64,000 nt of DNA from Albidovulum denitrificans (GCF_002973535.1 NZ_PVEP01000013.1:1-64000), one strand, 5' to 3'. Numbered from the stretch's first letter, positions 35,451 through 44,728 are shown. Notes: generated from the sequence alone by a model not told the origin. Program-made: numbers and translations.

Positions 35451-37556
35451 ATGCGTCCTTCGATGCGGTTCCTTGAAAAACTTCGTCTGCCCCGATCCGC
35501 CAATGGCCGCCTCCCTCTCAGGGTCCTGACCGCGCTCAGCTTTCTTGGCGCGGCGCTTCTGAGCGTGATGGGCGCGGCCTGGGCCGCGATGGTGATCGAA
35601 AGCCGCTCGGCCGAGGGGATCGACGCGGCGTTGAAGGCGGCGGGCTACGACTGGGCCGGGGTGGCGACGGACGGGCTTCAGGTCACGCTCAGCGGCACCG
35701 CCCCGACCGAGGCCGCGCGCTTCCGGGCGCTGTCGGTCGCGGGAACGGTGGTCGACGCCGACCGCGTGACCGACGCGATGGACGTGGTCGATGCCGCCGC
35801 GCTGAAGGCCCCCGATTTCAAGATCGAGATCCTGCGCAACGGCGACGGCATTTCCCTGATCGGGCTGATCCCGTCAGACGCGGATCACGACCGGATCGTC
35901 GAGGATCTGAAGGACATCGCCGGGTCCGGCACGCTGACCGACATGCTGGAAACCGCCCAGCATCCGGTGCCGAAGGGCTGGGACGCGGCGGTCAGCTACG
36001 GGATTGCCGCGCTGAAGAACCTGCCGCGCGCCAAGATTTCCGTCGCCGCCGACAAGGTCTCGGTCACCGCGATTTCCGACAGCGCGGCCGAGAAGGCCAA
36101 GCTTGAATCCAACCTGTCGCGCAAACGGCCCGAGGGGCTGCGCGTCACGCTTGACATTTCCGCCCCGCGCCCGGTCATCACGCCCTTTACGCTGCGCTTC
36201 CTGATCGACGGCGAGGGCGCGCGGTTTGATGCCTGCTCGGCCGAAAACGAAACCTCGCGCGACCGGATCGTTGCCGCGGCCGTGGCCGCCGGCGCGCAGG
36301 GCAAGCAGCGCTGCACCATCGGCCTTGGCGTGCCGACGCCGACCTGGTCGGATGCGGTGACGATGGCGCTGGCCGCGATGAAGGAACTTGGCGCAGGCTC
36401 CATCACCTTCTCGGACGCCGATATTTCGCTGATCGCCGCCGACAGCGTCAGCCAGGCCGATTTCGACCGCGTCGTGGGCGAGCTGGAATCGAACCTGCCG
36501 GAGGTGTTTTCCCTACACGCCGTCCTGACGCCCAAGCCCGAGCAGACCGCAGAGGTGATCGTCCCCGAATTCACCGCGACGCTTGGTCCGAAAGGCAAGC
36601 TTGAGATGCGCGGGCGGCTGGGCGACGAACAATCGCGCGACGCGGTGCAGAATTACGCGCTGTCACGCTTTGGCACCCAGATGGTCCATACCGCGACGCG
36701 GATCACGCCGGACATGCCGCAGGGCTGGCCGATTCGGGTTCTTGCCGCGCTTGAGGCGCTGGGGGAACTGGCCGAGGGGCAGGTCACGGTCCGCGCCGAC
36801 AGCATCGCGGTCCGGGGCAAGACAGGGTCCACCGACGCGCGCGATACGGTGGCGCGGATCCTGTCCTCGAAGCTTGGCGAGGGGCAGCGCTTCGATCTGA
36901 ACATCACCTATGACGAAAAGCTCGACCCGCTTCTCGGCCTGCCGACGCCCGAGGAATGCGTAGCCTCTGTCAATGAGGTGATGGCGAGCGAGAAGATCAA
37001 TTTCGAACCGGGTTCGGCCCATATCACCAAGGAAGGCGGGGCGATCCTCGACAAGATCGCCGAGATCGTGAAGACCTGCCCCGACGTGCCGATGGAGATC
37101 GGCGGCCATACCGACAGCCAGGGGCGCGAGGAAATGAACCTCGCGCTTAGCGAGGACCGGGCGGAGGCGGTGCTTGCCGGGCTGATGGACAGGCGTATCC
37201 TGACCTCGCACCTGACGGCGATGGGGTATGGGGAAACCGTCCCCATCGCCGATAACGGGACCGAAGCCGGGCGCGAGGCGAACCGCCGGATCGAATTCCG
37301 GCTGGTGACGCCGCCGGGGCAGGAAACGGCGACCGAGGACACCGCCGCCGCGACCGAAGGCGATGGCGCAGCACCGCAGGACACGGCGACCAGCGACGGT
37401 GGCGGCACCGATGCGGCGCAGGACACCGCCGGGACCGACGGCGACGGTACGAACGCTGCGCAGGATGCGGCCGCGCCCGAACCGACCGTCGAGGCGCAGC
37501 AGGCGACCGAGGAAACGCCGCATCCGAAGGTTCGCCCCGAGAGTGGCGGCAACTGA
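35451..37556 (+). CDS. OmpA-family protein with tandem repeat domains
   Basis: 701 aa. A membrane anchor or uncleaved signal (VLTALSFLGAALLSVMGAAWAAMVI) lies at about 25-49. Residues 122-241, 245-363 and 373-491 are three similar units of about 120 residues, preceded by a half unit at about 56-115. Each shows a strand, RD/DR, a Pro-x-Trp helix and a strand-helix-strand of BON-like type. A complete OmpA peptidoglycan-binding domain follows (GHTDSQGREEMNLALSEDRAEAV). The final 75 residues are acidic low-complexity sequence with a repeated TDAAQDT / TNAAQDA theme. It probably tethers the wall to the envelope; the repeats' partner is unknown. Confidence 0.85.
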   Translation: MRPSMRFLEKLRLPRSANGRLPLRVLTALSFLGAALLSVMGAAWAAMVIESRSAEGIDAALKAAGYDWAGVATDGLQVTLSGTAPTEAARFRALSVAGTVVDADRVTDAMDVVDAAALKAPDFKIEILRNGDGISLIGLIPSDADHDRIVEDLKDIAGSGTLTDMLETAQHPVPKGWDAAVSYGIAALKNLPRAKISVAADKVSVTAISDSAAEKAKLESNLSRKRPEGLRVTLDISAPRPVITPFTLRFLIDGEGARFDACSAENETSRDRIVAAAVAAGAQGKQRCTIGLGVPTPTWSDAVTMALAAMKELGAGSITFSDADISLIAADSVSQADFDRVVGELESNLPEVFSLHAVLTPKPEQTAEVIVPEFTATLGPKGKLEMRGRLGDEQSRDAVQNYALSRFGTQMVHTATRITPDMPQGWPIRVLAALEALGELAEGQVTVRADSIAVRGKTGSTDARDTVARILSSKLGEGQRFDLNITYDEKLDPLLGLPTPEECVASVNEVMASEKINFEPGSAHITKEGGAILDKIAEIVKTCPDVPMEIGGHTDSQGREEMNLALSEDRAEAVLAGLMDRRILTSHLTAMGYGETVPIADNGTEAGREANRRIEFRLVTPPGQETATEDTAAATEGDGAAPQDTATSDGGGTDAAQDTAGTDGDGTNAAQDAAAPEPTVEAQQATEETPHPKVRPESGGN

Positions 37557-37611
37557 CACGCGGCACGGCAGCACTTGACCGCCGCCGGTCTGGGGGGCAA
37601 AGCATCGGGAC

Positions 37612-37938
37612 ATGAACAGAACCGAATTCATCATCGCAACGGCGATCATCCTTTTCGTGGCCTTCGGCCTTGGCTGGTTCGCCTGCTGGCTTATCAACCG
37701 CCTGTCGCGCGTCACCCAGGCCGAGATGGGCGAGCTTGAGCAGATGGCCCGCGACCTGCACGAGGCGGAAGAAACGCGCGATCAGGCGATCACCTATCTG
37801 GAAACGCGCGAGGCGGAGCTTATCAACCAGCTCAACCAGTCGAACGCCGAGCTGCGCGCCGCCATGGACGGGCTGCGCGACGCCCGGCATGAGGCACAGG
37901 AACTGCGCACCTATATCGAGCGGATGAGCGCGGGATAG
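37612..37938 (+). CDS. Small single-pass membrane protein with coiled coil
   Basis: 108 aa. An N-terminal membrane helix (FIIATAIILFVAFGLGWFACWL) is followed by a cytoplasmic or periplasmic helix of about 70 residues. That helix is rich in Glu, Gln, Arg and Ala with heptad spacing (EMGELEQMARDLHEAEETRDQAITYLETREAELINQL). This pattern fits a coiled coil. No known family is recognised with confidence. It lies 55 bp after the OmpA-family gene and 65 bp before rpiB on the same strand, so it may be co-transcribed. Confidence 0.75.
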   Translation: MNRTEFIIATAIILFVAFGLGWFACWLINRLSRVTQAEMGELEQMARDLHEAEETRDQAITYLETREAELINQLNQSNAELRAAMDGLRDARHEAQELRTYIERMSAG

Positions 37939-38003
37939 CGCCGGGGTCCGCGACACACCCTTGGCAGGCGCGGCATAACGCGCGGGAACCGGAGCAAGCT
38001 TTC

Positions 38004-38453
38004 ATGTCGACCAGCAAACGTATCGTCCTTTCCAGCGATCACGCCGCCATCCCCCTCAGGCAGGCGATCGCGACCCATGTCGCGGCACGGGGGTGGGAGG
38101 TGGTCGATATCGGCCCGGTGACGCCCGAAAGCACCCATTACCCCGACCACGGCGCGGCGGCGGCACGGCGGGTCGCCTCCGGCGATTGCGGGCTGGGCAT
38201 CATCCTGTGCGGAACCGGCCAGGGCATCATGATGGCCGCGAACAAGATCAAGGGCATCCGCTGCGGCGTCTGCTCCGACGCCTTCTCGGCCCGGATGATC
38301 CGCCAGCATAACGACGCCAACATGCTGTCCATCGGCGCCCGCGTGGTGGGCGAGGGCCTTGCGCTCGACATCGTGGACGCCTTCCTGAACGCCACGTTCG
38401 AAGGCGGACGGCACGGCACGCGGGTGGACATGATCACGGCGCTGGAAGGCTGA
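38004..38453 (+). CDS. rpiB: Ribose-5-phosphate isomerase B
   Basis: LacAB/RpiB family sugar isomerase, 149 aa, linking ribose-5-P and ribulose-5-P. It opens with SSDHAAIPLRQ (the SxDHAG-type motif). The active-site Cys is in ILCGTGQGIMMAANKIKGIRCG, and the phosphate-binding ARMIRQHNDANMLSIGARVVG is intact. GAVTP-like loops are conserved. It converges with moaE, with six bases between the two stops. Confidence 0.93.
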   Translation: MSTSKRIVLSSDHAAIPLRQAIATHVAARGWEVVDIGPVTPESTHYPDHGAAAARRVASGDCGLGIILCGTGQGIMMAANKIKGIRCGVCSDAFSARMIRQHNDANMLSIGARVVGEGLALDIVDAFLNATFEGGRHGTRVDMITALEG

Positions 38454-38459
38454 CGCCCG

Positions 38460-38900
38460 CTACCAGCGGCCCAGCGCGTCCTCGTCCTCATCTTTCGCGG
38501 CGACCCATTCGGCGCCGTCGGGGCCGAATTCCTTCTTCCAGAAGGGCGCGCGGGATTTGAGGTAATCCATCAGGAATTCCGCCGCCTCGAAGGCCGCAAC
38601 GCGGTGGCGGGCGGCGGTGGCGACCATCATGATCGCCTCACCGGGGTGCAGCGCCCCGTGGCGGTGAATGACCAGCACATCGGCCAACGCCCAGCGCAGC
38701 CGCGCCTTATCGACGATGGCGGCGATCGCCTTTTCGGTCATGCCGGGATAATGCTCGATCTCCATCCGCTGCAAGGTGCCGCTGTCGTCGCGCACCACGC
38801 CAAGGAAGGTGACAACCGCGCCCACATCGCGCCCGCCCTGCCCGAAGCCCGCGCATTCCGCGCCGTAGTCGAAAGGCCCTGCCTGCACGCGGACCTGCAT
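38460..38900 (-). CDS. moaE: Molybdopterin synthase catalytic subunit
   Basis: Large subunit of molybdopterin synthase, adding sulfur to cPMP together with MoaD. 146 aa. Conserved: VGAVVTFLGVVRD, the MEIEHYPGMTEKAI stretch, VIHRHGALHPGEAIMMVATAARHR, and KSRAPFWKKEFGPDGAEWV with the catalytic lysines. It lies 4 nt after moaD in a pgsA-moaD-moaE operon. Confidence 0.94.
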   Translation of the reverse strand: MQVRVQAGPFDYGAECAGFGQGGRDVGAVVTFLGVVRDDSGTLQRMEIEHYPGMTEKAIAAIVDKARLRWALADVLVIHRHGALHPGEAIMMVATAARHRVAAFEAAEFLMDYLKSRAPFWKKEFGPDGAEWVAAKDEDEDALGRW

Positions 38901-38904
38901 CGGC

Positions 38905-39153
38905 TCAGCCCCCCGTCATCGGCGGAAAGAAGGCGACCTCGCGCACGCCTGCCAGCGGCGCGGCGAAATCCGACAATTCCTGATCCAGCGCGACGCGCAG
39001 TGCGGTGACATCGGCGAAGGCCAGAGCGTAACGCTCTTCGCGCGCTTTCAGCTCTTCCACCAGATCGGCGACCGTCACGGCATCCGTTTCCACCCGCTCG
39101 CGCGGGAGGCCGATGCGTTCGCGCAGCCATGCGAAATACAGAACCTCGATCAC
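38905..39153 (-). CDS. moaD: Molybdopterin synthase sulfur carrier subunit
   Basis: 82-aa ubiquitin-like protein that carries thiocarboxylate at its C-terminal Gly-Gly (PPMTGG). It starts VIEVLYFAWLRERIGLPRERVE, typical for MoaD. The GTG start overlaps the pgsA stop (GTGA), so translation is coupled to pgsA. Confidence 0.93.
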   Translation of the reverse strand: MIEVLYFAWLRERIGLPRERVETDAVTVADLVEELKAREERYALAFADVTALRVALDQELSDFAAPLAGVREVAFFPPMTGG

Positions 39154-39815
39154 TTTTCGTCCTTCAGGAAAGGCAGCGCCTTTCGGAAATAGTCCCACCC
39201 CGTCAGAAAGGTGAGGATTGCAGCGATCCAGATCAAGGTCAGCCCGACCATCGTCGCATAGGACGAACAGCCGCGCGGCCCGCAGGACCGGATCGGATCG
39301 GCGAGGCCCTGGCTGACGAGACTGGCGTATTGTTCCGGCGTCATGCCGCGCCGCGCGATCCCTTCAAGATGTTCAAGCCCGGTGCCAAGGAACAGGACCG
39401 CGATGGCGACCATCTGCGCGGTGGTCTTCCACTTCGCCAGCTTCGTCACCTTCAGCGTTCCCGCCTTGGCGCCCAGAAACTCGCGCAGGCCGGACACGAA
39501 GACCTCGCGGAACAGGATCACCGTGGCGGGCAGGATCAGCCAGGGGTTCATGCCGGAATAGCCGGTGATGACCATGATCGCGATCACCACCATCGCCTTA
39601 TCGGCGATCGGGTCCAGCATCGCGCCGAATTTGGATTCCTGCTTCCAGAGCCGGGCGAGGTAGCCGTCGAAATAGTCGGTGATCGCGGCGCTGATGAACA
39701 GCGCCAGCGCCAGCCAGTCCGCCCAGGGCCGGTGGAAGTAGAGGAACATGACCGCCACGCCGGGGGCGGCGAGCAATCTCAGCACGGTCAGGGTGTTCGG
39801 GATCGTCCAGCGCAT
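39150..39815 (-). CDS. pgsA: CDP-diacylglycerol--glycerol-3-phosphate 3-phosphatidyltransferase
   Basis: Membrane enzyme of phosphatidylglycerol synthesis, 221 aa with several membrane helices. The CDP-alcohol phosphotransferase motif is complete: DYFDGYLARLWKQESKFGAM followed by LDPIADK, matching D-x2-D-G-x2-A-R-x8-G-x3-D-x3-D. It starts MRWTIPNTLTVLRLLAAPGV. It leads the pgsA-moaD-moaE operon, a gene order common in the Rhodobacterales. Confidence 0.94.
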   Translation of the reverse strand: MRWTIPNTLTVLRLLAAPGVAVMFLYFHRPWADWLALALFISAAITDYFDGYLARLWKQESKFGAMLDPIADKAMVVIAIMVITGYSGMNPWLILPATVILFREVFVSGLREFLGAKAGTLKVTKLAKWKTTAQMVAIAVLFLGTGLEHLEGIARRGMTPEQYASLVSQGLADPIRSCGPRGCSSYATMVGLTLIWIAAILTFLTGWDYFRKALPFLKDEK

Positions 39816-39864
39816 GACGGCACCCTAGCGGGGAGCGGGGGCGACTGAAAGGGGGGTCGCGGTG

Positions 39865-40977
39865 CTATGGCTGATCGCGCAGCGCGCCGTCGATGGCGGC
39901 CCACAGCGCCTCGGCCGGTTCGCAGCCGATGGCGAGACGGACGAAGCCGGGCGCGACCGCATCGCCCCAGCGGTCGCGGCGTTCGGCAGAGCTGTGGACG
40001 CCGCCGAAGGAGGTCGCGGGCCGAAGGTAGGGGCAGGCGGCGATGAAGCGCTCCGCCTCTTCCGCCGAGCCAAGCGTCAGGCCGATCAGGAAGCCCGAGG
40101 CGGCCATCTGCCTGCGGGCGAGGTTATGGGCCGGGTCGGTCGGCAGGCCGGGATAGCGAACCCGCGTCGCTGCAGGATGGTCGGCAAGGCGCGCGGCGAT
40201 CAGGCCCGCCGTGCGGCACATGCGCTCGAAGCGCAGTTCAAGCGTTTCAAGGCTGCGGTGCAGAAGCCAGGCCTCGAACGGACCCGGAATGGTGCCTGAG
40301 ATCTTGCGCCAGTCCCGCAGCGCCGCAATCTGGCCCGCGTCGCGGCCTGAGACATGGCCCATCAGGATGTCCGAATGCCCGCCCGGCGCCTTGGTATCGG
40401 AGGCGACGACGATATCGGCGCCAAGGTCCAGCGGGCGCTGGCCAAACGGCGTCATCGTGGTGTTGTCGACGACGCTGATCCCGCCCGCCGCGCGAACCGC
40501 CCCGGCAATCGCCGCGATGTCACACAGGTCGAGACCGGGGTTCGAGGGGGATTCGATGAAGACGAGGCGATAACCGTCAAAGCCCCCCTCATCGAAGCGG
40601 GCGGTCGGGCGCTGATCGAAGCTTACCCCAAGCTTGGAAAGGAAACGGTCGGCGAGAAGCCGGGTGGTGTAATAGCCATCCGAGGGCAGAAGGACGCGGT
40701 CGCCTGCATTCAGGAAGGTGAAGAAGGGCGCGGCGATGGCCGCCATGCCGGAGGGGAAGAGCAGCGTTTCGGCGGCTTCGAGATGGGCCAGCGCCTCTTC
40801 CACCGCCTCCCATGTCGGGTTTTCGGCGCGGCCATAGCCGGGGAACCCCGCCGGATCGCCGGGCAGGTGGTACATGGAGCTAAGCGTCAGGGGCAGCGCC
40901 AGCGGCTCCCCCTTGCGAAGCGTCCGGCCCCTGAGGTGAAGAAGCTCTGCGGCGGAGGGGGGGGTGGTCTCGCTCAT
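39865..40977 (-). CDS. Cys/Met-metabolism PLP enzyme (cystathionine beta-lyase/gamma-synthase family)
   Basis: 370-aa fold-type I PLP enzyme. PLP phosphate and ring contacts: LFPSGMAAIAAPFFTFLNAGD, FIESPSNPGLDL, VVDNTTMTPFGQRPLDLGADIVV. The Schiff-base lysine is in ASDTKAPGGHSDILMG, where most relatives have ATKYIGGHSD. C-terminal VRLAIGCEPAEALW is standard. It could be a cystathionine beta-lyase, gamma-synthase or a related sulfhydrylase; sequence does not decide. No met genes are adjacent. Confidence 0.82.
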   Translation of the reverse strand: MSETTPPSAAELLHLRGRTLRKGEPLALPLTLSSMYHLPGDPAGFPGYGRAENPTWEAVEEALAHLEAAETLLFPSGMAAIAAPFFTFLNAGDRVLLPSDGYYTTRLLADRFLSKLGVSFDQRPTARFDEGGFDGYRLVFIESPSNPGLDLCDIAAIAGAVRAAGGISVVDNTTMTPFGQRPLDLGADIVVASDTKAPGGHSDILMGHVSGRDAGQIAALRDWRKISGTIPGPFEAWLLHRSLETLELRFERMCRTAGLIAARLADHPAATRVRYPGLPTDPAHNLARRQMAASGFLIGLTLGSAEEAERFIAACPYLRPATSFGGVHSSAERRDRWGDAVAPGFVRLAIGCEPAEALWAAIDGALRDQP

Positions 40978-41052
40978 TTCTGGCCTGCCTTCGGGTAATC
41001 CGGCAGGCAGGTTAGCCAGAGCCGCCCGGACAGGGAAGAGCGGATCGCCCCG

Positions 41053-42213
41053 TCAGGTCATCGGCACCCCTTGCGGCGCGACCGTATCTTCGGGTTCGGG
41101 GTCATCAACCTCGTCCGGTTCGGCCGGGCGGGTGTCGCCAAGGAAGTTGCCGAACTTCTCCAGCGCCGGGATATGCTCGCTTAGCACCCGGATCACCACC
41201 AGCATCGGCACCGCGACGATCATCCCGATGATCGACCAGAGCCAGGCCCAGAGCGCGACCGACAGGAACACGACCACGGTATTCATCCGCAACCGGCGCG
41301 AGACAAAGTAGGGCGTGATGATCTGCCCCTCGACCGAGTTCATGAAGACATAGCTGCCCGCCGCGATCAGGGCCGGGTAATAGCCATCGAAGCTGACCAG
41401 CGCGACGGCGGTGATGATGGTCACGCCGATCATCATGCCGATATAGGGGATGAAGTTCAGAAGGAACGCCAGCGCCCCGAACATGGCGGGCGAGGGCATC
41501 CCGATCAGATACATTGCGGTGCCGATGGCAAGGCCGAGGCAGATGTTGATAAGCGTGATGGCGCCAAGGTAATTGCCAATCCGGTCCTCGATCTCGCGCA
41601 GCGCAAGATAGGCGCGGCGCTTGTCGCGCATGCTGTCGAAGCTTTGCACGATCTTGAGGTAGAGCAGATCGCCCGAGGCCAGCAGGAAGAAAAGCAGAAG
41701 CAGCGTGAAGAGAAGCTGCGAGAAGAAGCCCGGCACATAGGTTGTCAGCGTGCCGATCATCCCGCCGCTGTCCTCCTTGGTCACAATCGAGGGGCCGGAG
41801 GAGGACGCGCTTTCGGAAATCTCGTCGATCTTGTCCGCCGCGTGTTTCAGGGCGGTCAGCGAATCGCGCAGGTCGCGCAGCTTGTCCTCAAGCTCCGCGC
41901 TGATGCGCGGCATGTCGGTGATAAGGTCGCGCGCGGGCTGAACCAGAAGCGTCCCCATGACGGCGACGAAGACGACCAGAAGCAGGGTCACGCCGCTTGC
42001 CGTCACGACCGGGGGAATGCCCTTGCGCCACAGCCAGCGGCGCACCGGCACGAAGACCAGAAACAGCAGGATCGCCAGCGTGACCGGCATCAGGAAATTG
42101 CGCGCCTGGGCGATGGCCGCGCCGAAAAGGATGATGAAAATCCCGATCACCGCCCATGAATGGGAGGACCGTTGCGTCTTCGCGTCACCGCGCGACGGGA
42201 ACATGTGAACCAT
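41053..42213 (-). CDS. AI-2E family (UPF0118) membrane permease
   Basis: 386 aa with about seven to eight membrane segments. Two N-terminal helices (VIGIFIILFGAAIAQARNFLMPVTLAILLFLVFV) are followed by a third, then a long periplasmic helical region with EDKLRDLRDSLTALKHAADKIDEI. The conserved C-terminal half has LNFIPYIGMMIGV and VEGQIITPYFVSRRLRMN. Family members export varied solutes; AI-2 export should not be assumed. The C-terminus is acidic. Monocistronic. Confidence 0.88.
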   Translation of the reverse strand: MVHMFPSRGDAKTQRSSHSWAVIGIFIILFGAAIAQARNFLMPVTLAILLFLVFVPVRRWLWRKGIPPVVTASGVTLLLVVFVAVMGTLLVQPARDLITDMPRISAELEDKLRDLRDSLTALKHAADKIDEISESASSSGPSIVTKEDSGGMIGTLTTYVPGFFSQLLFTLLLLFFLLASGDLLYLKIVQSFDSMRDKRRAYLALREIEDRIGNYLGAITLINICLGLAIGTAMYLIGMPSPAMFGALAFLLNFIPYIGMMIGVTIITAVALVSFDGYYPALIAAGSYVFMNSVEGQIITPYFVSRRLRMNTVVVFLSVALWAWLWSIIGMIVAVPMLVVIRVLSEHIPALEKFGNFLGDTRPAEPDEVDDPEPEDTVAPQGVPMT

Positions 42214-42298
42214 TGCACCCCCCTTAGGGCCGGACCGCCTGGGCCGTGCTTCTTTGCAGGCACAATCCGCAAAGGGGGCGGCCGGTTCCGGCCGGGCG

Positions 42299-42332
42299 CG
42301 AAAATACCGGCCGCGTCTGGAGACGCGGCCGG
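42299..42332 (-). terminator. Intrinsic terminator after the carboxynorspermidine genes
   Basis: Perfect inverted repeat CCGGCCGCGTCT / AGACGCGGCCGG separated by two bases. On the minus strand it is followed by TATTTTC and lies about 8 nt after the synthase stop. A second small GC hairpin (GGCCGG-TT-CCGGCC) is just downstream. Confidence 0.8.
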
Positions 42333-42339
42333 GCGCGCG

Positions 42340-43581
42340 TCAGGCGAAATCGACCGCGCGGTCGCCCTGCGCATCCTTGACCCGCGTCGGCAGGCCGATG
42401 CGGTTCAGGAGGCTGATGAAGGGCTTGGGGTCCAGATCCTCGACATTGGCCATGTGGCCCACATCCCATGTGCCCTTCGCGATCAGGATCGCGGCGGCGA
42501 CCGGCGGCACGCCTGCGGTATAGGAAATGCCCTGACTTCCCACCTCTTCGAAGGCTTCCTTGTGATCGGCGACGTTGTAGATGAAGACCTCGGCGGGTTT
42601 GCCGTCCTTTGTCCCTTTCACCAGATCGCCGATGCAGGTCTTGCCGGTATAGCCGGGCGCAAGGCTCGCCGGATCGGGCAGCACGGCCTTGACGAGCTTC
42701 AGCGGCACGACCTCCAACCCCTCGGCCGTGGTCACCGGCTGTTCCGACAGAAGCCCGATGGATTTCAGCACCGTGAAGACGTTGATGTAGTGATCGCCAA
42801 AGCCCATCCAGAAGCGCACATCGGCGTCCTTGTAGCGGGCCGACAGCGAATGCACCTCATCATGGCCGGACATATAGGCCTTTTGCTTGCCGACCACGGG
42901 CAGGTCCCATTCGCGGCCCACCTCGAACATCCGGTTCTCGCGCCATTCGCCGCCCTGCCAGGAATAGACCGTGCCGGTGAATTCGCGAAAGTTGATCTCA
43001 GGGTCGAAGTTGGTGGCGAAATACTTGCCGTGGCTGCCTGCGTTGATATCGACGATGTCGATGCTTTCGATCGTGTCGAGATACTGATCCTCGGCCAGCC
43101 GCGCATAGGCGTTCACGACGCCGGGATCGAAGCCGACGCCAAGGATCGCGGTCACGCCCGCCTTGGCGCAGGCGTCGCGCTTTTTCCATTCGTAATTGGC
43201 ATACCAGGGCGGGGTTTCGCAGATCTTGTCCGGCTCTTCATGGATCGCGGTGTCCATATAGGCCACACCCGTCGCGATACAGGCATCGAGAACGGACATG
43301 TTGACGTAAGGCGTGCCGACGTTGATCACGATCTGGCTGCCGGTCTTGCGGATCAGATCGGCCACCGCATCGCTATCCTTGGCGTTCAGCTCATGCGCGT
43401 CGAACGTGCCTGCGAGCTTCATCGCGCCCTTGGCATGGACGCCCGCGATGATGTCGTCGCATTTCGACTTCGTGCGGCTGGCGATATGCAGATCGCCCAG
43501 AACGTCGTTGTGTTGCGCGCATTTATGCGCCACGACCTGCGCGACACCGCCCGCCCCGATGATAAGCACGTTCTTTTTCAC
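42340..43581 (-). CDS. Carboxynorspermidine synthase (saccharopine-dehydrogenase family)
   Basis: NADPH-dependent enzyme that condenses aspartate semialdehyde with a diamine to make carboxy(nor)spermidine. 413 aa. Rossmann motif NVLIIGAGGVAQVVAHKC at the N-terminus; INVGTPYVNMSVLDACI, YMDTAIHEEPDKI, ILGVGFDPGVVNAYARLA and DINAGSHGKYFATNFDPEINFREFTG are highly typical of this group rather than true saccharopine dehydrogenase. GTG start with AAGGAG nine bases upstream. Directly downstream of nspC (52-nt gap), which supports the polyamine role. Confidence 0.9.
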   Translation of the reverse strand: MKKNVLIIGAGGVAQVVAHKCAQHNDVLGDLHIASRTKSKCDDIIAGVHAKGAMKLAGTFDAHELNAKDSDAVADLIRKTGSQIVINVGTPYVNMSVLDACIATGVAYMDTAIHEEPDKICETPPWYANYEWKKRDACAKAGVTAILGVGFDPGVVNAYARLAEDQYLDTIESIDIVDINAGSHGKYFATNFDPEINFREFTGTVYSWQGGEWRENRMFEVGREWDLPVVGKQKAYMSGHDEVHSLSARYKDADVRFWMGFGDHYINVFTVLKSIGLLSEQPVTTAEGLEVVPLKLVKAVLPDPASLAPGYTGKTCIGDLVKGTKDGKPAEVFIYNVADHKEAFEEVGSQGISYTAGVPPVAAAILIAKGTWDVGHMANVEDLDPKPFISLLNRIGLPTRVKDAQGDRAVDFA

Positions 43582-43633
43582 TTCGGCTGTCTCCTTTTCC
43601 CAGAGGCCAGTGGAAGGGGAGCGTGTAACACGC

Positions 43634-44728
43634 TCACGACAGGCTAGAGGCGTAGTCCTCGTAGCCAAACTCGCGGACCAGACGGATGGAGCCGTCAAGG
43701 TCCCTGATGGCGATGGACGGCATGTTCACGCCGTTGAACCAGTTCTTCTTGACCATCGTGTAACCGGCGGCGTCCTGCACCGAAATGCGGTCGCCGACAT
43801 TCAGCGGCTGTTCGAACCGCGCATCGCCGAAGATGTCCCCGGCCAGGCAGGACTTGCCGCAGATCTGGTATTCGTGATCGCCCTGCTGCGGCAGCTTGGC
43901 CTTTTCGCGGTAGATCAAGAGGTCGAGCATGTGCGCCTCGATCGAACTGTCCACGATGGCAAGGTCCTTACCGTTGTTCAGAAGGTCCAGCACCGTCACC
44001 TCAAGCGTTGTCGAATTGGTGATCGCGGCTTCCCCCGGTTCCAGATAGACCTGCACGCCGAACTTTTCCGAAAATGCCTTCAGCCGCGCGGCGAGGTCAT
44101 CCACAGGATAGCCTTCGCCGGTAAAATGGATGCCGCCGCCGAGGCTGACCCATTCCACCTTCTCCAGAAGCCGCGCGAATTCGGTCTCGATCCGGCCAAG
44201 CTGCTGGTCGAAAAGGTCGAAGTCGCGGTTTTCACAGTTGTAGTGGATCATGAAGCCGGAAACGCGGTCGATGACTTCGGCGATCTTCGCCGCGTCCCAT
44301 TCGCCGAGGCGCGAGAACGGCCGCGCCGGGTCGGCCAGATCGAAGCCGGAGGTCGAGAAACGCGGGTTCAGGCGCAGCCCGCGTTCGATATGGGCGGACT
44401 GGTTGCCGAAACGCTCAAGCTGACCGATGGAGTTGAAGATGATCTTGTCGGCGTAACCGACCGCCTCTTCGATCTCATGCCCGGCCCAGGCGACGGAATA
44501 GGCGTGGGTTTCCTTGCCGAACTTCTCCCGCCCCAGACGCAACTCATATAGCGAAGATGAGGTCGTGCCATCCATGTGATCGCGCATGAAGTCGAAGACG
44601 GACCAGGTGGCGAAGCATTTCAGCGCCAGCAGCGCCTTCGCGCCGGACCCCGCGCGCAGCCGGTCGATAATCTCCATGTTGCGAAGAAGCTTCGCCCTGT
44701 CGATCAGATAGAAGGGTGTCTGAATCAT
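43634..44728 (-). CDS. nspC: Carboxynorspermidine decarboxylase
   Basis: Fold-type III PLP decarboxylase that releases (nor)spermidine from its carboxy form. 364 aa. PLP lysine Lys37 in LLALKCFATWSVFDF. Typical stretches: SSSLYELRLGREKFG, HYNCENRDFDLFDQQL, SLGGGIHFTGEGYP, YLEPGEAAI, and the C-terminal CLAGDIFGDA with the active-site Cys. The start at 44728 (MIQTPFYLIDR) is standard for NspC. It is the first gene of a two-gene operon for the carboxyspermidine route of polyamine synthesis, an alternative to the SpeD/SpeE route. Confidence 0.94.
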   Translation of the reverse strand: MIQTPFYLIDRAKLLRNMEIIDRLRAGSGAKALLALKCFATWSVFDFMRDHMDGTTSSSLYELRLGREKFGKETHAYSVAWAGHEIEEAVGYADKIIFNSIGQLERFGNQSAHIERGLRLNPRFSTSGFDLADPARPFSRLGEWDAAKIAEVIDRVSGFMIHYNCENRDFDLFDQQLGRIETEFARLLEKVEWVSLGGGIHFTGEGYPVDDLAARLKAFSEKFGVQVYLEPGEAAITNSTTLEVTVLDLLNNGKDLAIVDSSIEAHMLDLLIYREKAKLPQQGDHEYQICGKSCLAGDIFGDARFEQPLNVGDRISVQDAAGYTMVKKNWFNGVNMPSIAIRDLDGSIRLVREFGYEDYASSLS

